DNA from: Gemmatimonadaceae bacterium
GTDB lineage: Bacteria > Gemmatimonadota > Gemmatimonadetes > Gemmatimonadales > Gemmatimonadaceae
Length of the DNA: 64,000 nucleotides
NCBI GenBank assembly: GCA_019745365.1
Contig: JAIETI010000144.1
Span: forward strand, 1 to 64,000
Reading direction: 5' to 3'
Both the position numbers and the translations under genes were made by a program. Position 1 is the stretch's first letter, and the number at the start of each line of letters is the position of its first letter. The notes under the pieces were generated by a model that saw only the letters and a program-made list of their open reading frames with translations, was not told where the DNA came from and searched no databases. Shown piece after piece: positions 62,882 to 64,000 of this stretch.

Positions 62882-64000
62882 GCGGCTCCCTCCGGGGTGA
62901 GCACCGCGACGGTCTCCACATGCGCCGTCTGCGGGAACATGTCGAACGCCTGCACCGTCTCCACGCGCCAGTGCGGAAGGCGCCCCACGTCGCGCGCGAG
63001 CGTGGCAGGATCGCAGCTGACGTAGACGAGTCGCTTCACCCCCACCGCCCGGTCGAGCGCGGTCGTAACCGCGGCATCGACGCCCGCGCGCGGCGGATTG
63101 ACGACCACGACGTCCGCAGGCAGGTGCGAGTGGATGACATCCTCCACGCGCGCCGCGATCGCGCGCGACGGCGGCGGGAGGTGGGCCGCGGCCCACGCCG
63201 TGGCGTCGGGGTCGAGCTCCACCGCCGTCACGCGCACCCCATCTCCGGCACACGCGATCGCGAGCGCCCCGGTCCCGCTATACGCGTCGAGCAGCGTGCG
63301 CGGCGCAGCGGCACGGACGGCCGCGAGCACCTCCGCATGCATCGCCGCGCCCACCGCCGCATTCACCTGCGCGAAGCTCGCGCCCGGATGCGCCGCCGCG
63401 CGACGTTCGATCACCACGCGCCGACCGCCCTGCTCGGGGGTCCACCAGATCGCCGCGACCTGCGGGAGTGCATCGGCGAACTCCGCGAGGGTGTTCCACG
63501 TGCGCGCGCCCTCGACGTGCACCAGCACATCGTCGCCGTCGACGCGCACCGACGCCCGGAGCGACGGCGCGTGGGGGAGCTGGATCGACACATCGAGGAT
63601 CGCCCGCCACACCGCGAGCACGCGCGGATCGGTGATCGCACAATCATCGAATGGCACCAGGGTGTCCGGCGCGTCGAAGCGATGCAGCCCCGCGATGTAG
63701 CGCGATCCGGCGCGACGCAGCTCCATCGTGAGCTTGAGTCGGTACCCCCAGGGCGCGCCGACGGTCGCCATCGGCGGCAACGGGATCGTGCGCCGCGCGA
63801 TCCGCGCGAACGCGTCGACGATCATCATCTGCTTCGCCGCGCGCTGGGCATCGAGCGTGAGGTGCTGCAACTGACACCCGCCGCACGCGGCGCCGTCGTA
63901 TGACGGACAGGGCGCCGTGATCCGATCCGGTCCCGCCGCCTCCACCTGTTCGACGATCCCCCGAGCGAAGCGGCGCTCGCGCCGCAAACGCACGCGCACG
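62878..64000 (-). CDS. 23S rRNA/tRNA (uracil-5-)-methyltransferase, 5' part missing
   Basis: The C-terminal 373 residues of an RlmD/TrmA-family RNA methyltransferase; the N-terminus, probably with a TRAM domain, lies beyond the window edge. An Fe-S cysteine cluster is seen in CPSYDGAACGGCQLQH, SAM motif I in TLLDAYSGTGALAIAC, and the NPPRAG motif. The catalytic Cys is in VYVSCDPATLARD. It makes m5U in rRNA or tRNA. A cysteine cluster usually marks RlmC/RlmD types rather than TrmA, but the subfamily is not certain. Confidence 0.9.
   Translation of the reverse strand, partial: VRVRLRRERRFARGIVEQVEAAGPDRITAPCPSYDGAACGGCQLQHLTLDAQRAAKQMMIVDAFARIARRTIPLPPMATVGAPWGYRLKLTMELRRAGSRYIAGLHRFDAPDTLVPFDDCAITDPRVLAVWRAILDVSIQLPHAPSLRASVRVDGDDVLVHVEGARTWNTLAEFADALPQVAAIWWTPEQGGRRVVIERRAAAHPGASFAQVNAAVGAAMHAEVLAAVRAAAPRTLLDAYSGTGALAIACAGDGVRVTAVELDPDATAWAAAHLPPPSRAIAARVEDVIHSHLPADVVVVNPPRAGVDAAVTTALDRAVGVKRLVYVSCDPATLARDVGRLPHWRVETVQAFDMFPQTAHVETVAVLTPEGAA

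Noticed and set aside
1-64000. CRISPR arrays, insertion sequences, tRNA genes or prophage
   Set aside because: No spaced direct repeats, transposase, integrase or tRNA-like cloverleaf other than the tmRNA was seen on reading through both strands.

Overview
The window is a dense, very GC-rich bacterial chromosome segment with no mobile elements, rRNA, tRNA or CRISPR arrays. Gene content and style (diderm-type envelope genes, a sphingolipid locus, an archaeal/eukaryal-type ProRS, a frr-uppS-cdsA-dxr-rseP chain, frequent GTG starts) fit Gemmatimonadota or a close relative. That placement is inference, not proof.

Layout. (1) 1-7.5 kb: end of purF, a DCC-family thiol oxidoreductase, a methyltransferase, a PP2C phosphatase, a secreted penicillin-acylase-type Ntn hydrolase, a membrane LTA-synthase-like phosphotransferase and a secreted TPR-like protein. 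(2) 7.5-21.1 kb: a probable sphingolipid (ceramide) locus. It holds a homologue of the eukaryotic dihydroceramide delta-4 desaturase, divergent from an operon encoding a fatty acyl-AMP ligase/ACP/serine-palmitoyltransferase fusion, a GNAT-type ceramide-synthase candidate, a ketosynthase, an extended-SDR ketoreductase candidate and a GT21-like glycosyltransferase. Beside it lie a nucleotidyltransferase, a CDP-alcohol phosphotransferase, a PIG-O-like phosphotransferase and a 2OG-Fe(II) oxygenase. (3) 21.2-23.5 kb: a coupled arsenic operon arsR-arsM-arsN-like-aqpS. (4) 23.5-31 kb: hybrid histidine kinase, tmRNA (ssrA), a GGDEF protein, larB, dusB, ptsN and a frameshifted histidine kinase. (5) 31-59.7 kb: 27 consecutive minus-strand housekeeping genes, rplM-rpsI-rpsB-tsf-pyrH-frr-uppS-cdsA-dxr-rseP-rpsO-pnp-M16-ald-mreBCD-mrdA-rodA-accD-folC-hisS-proS-lysA-phosphodiesterase-guaA-MATE. 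(6) 59.8-64 kb: a multi-TM hybrid histidine kinase, a biotin carrier protein and the 3' part of an RlmD/TrmA-type RNA methyltransferase.

How the genes fit together. Region 2 could start from a free fatty acid, load it on a covalently attached ACP, condense it with serine, N-acylate, reduce and desaturate the base, and then add sugar or phospho-alcohol head groups. Region 5 combines translation, isoprenoid/undecaprenyl and phospholipid supply, and the rod-shape elongation machinery. Translation is strongly coupled: 17 gene junctions are four-base start/stop overlaps (ATGA, GTGA or TTGA), and several genes have a -10-like hexamer only 5-8 nt before the start codon, suggesting leaderless mRNAs.

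No gene-free stretch longer than about 300 bases exists apart from 25215-25710, which is filled by the tmRNA and its terminator.
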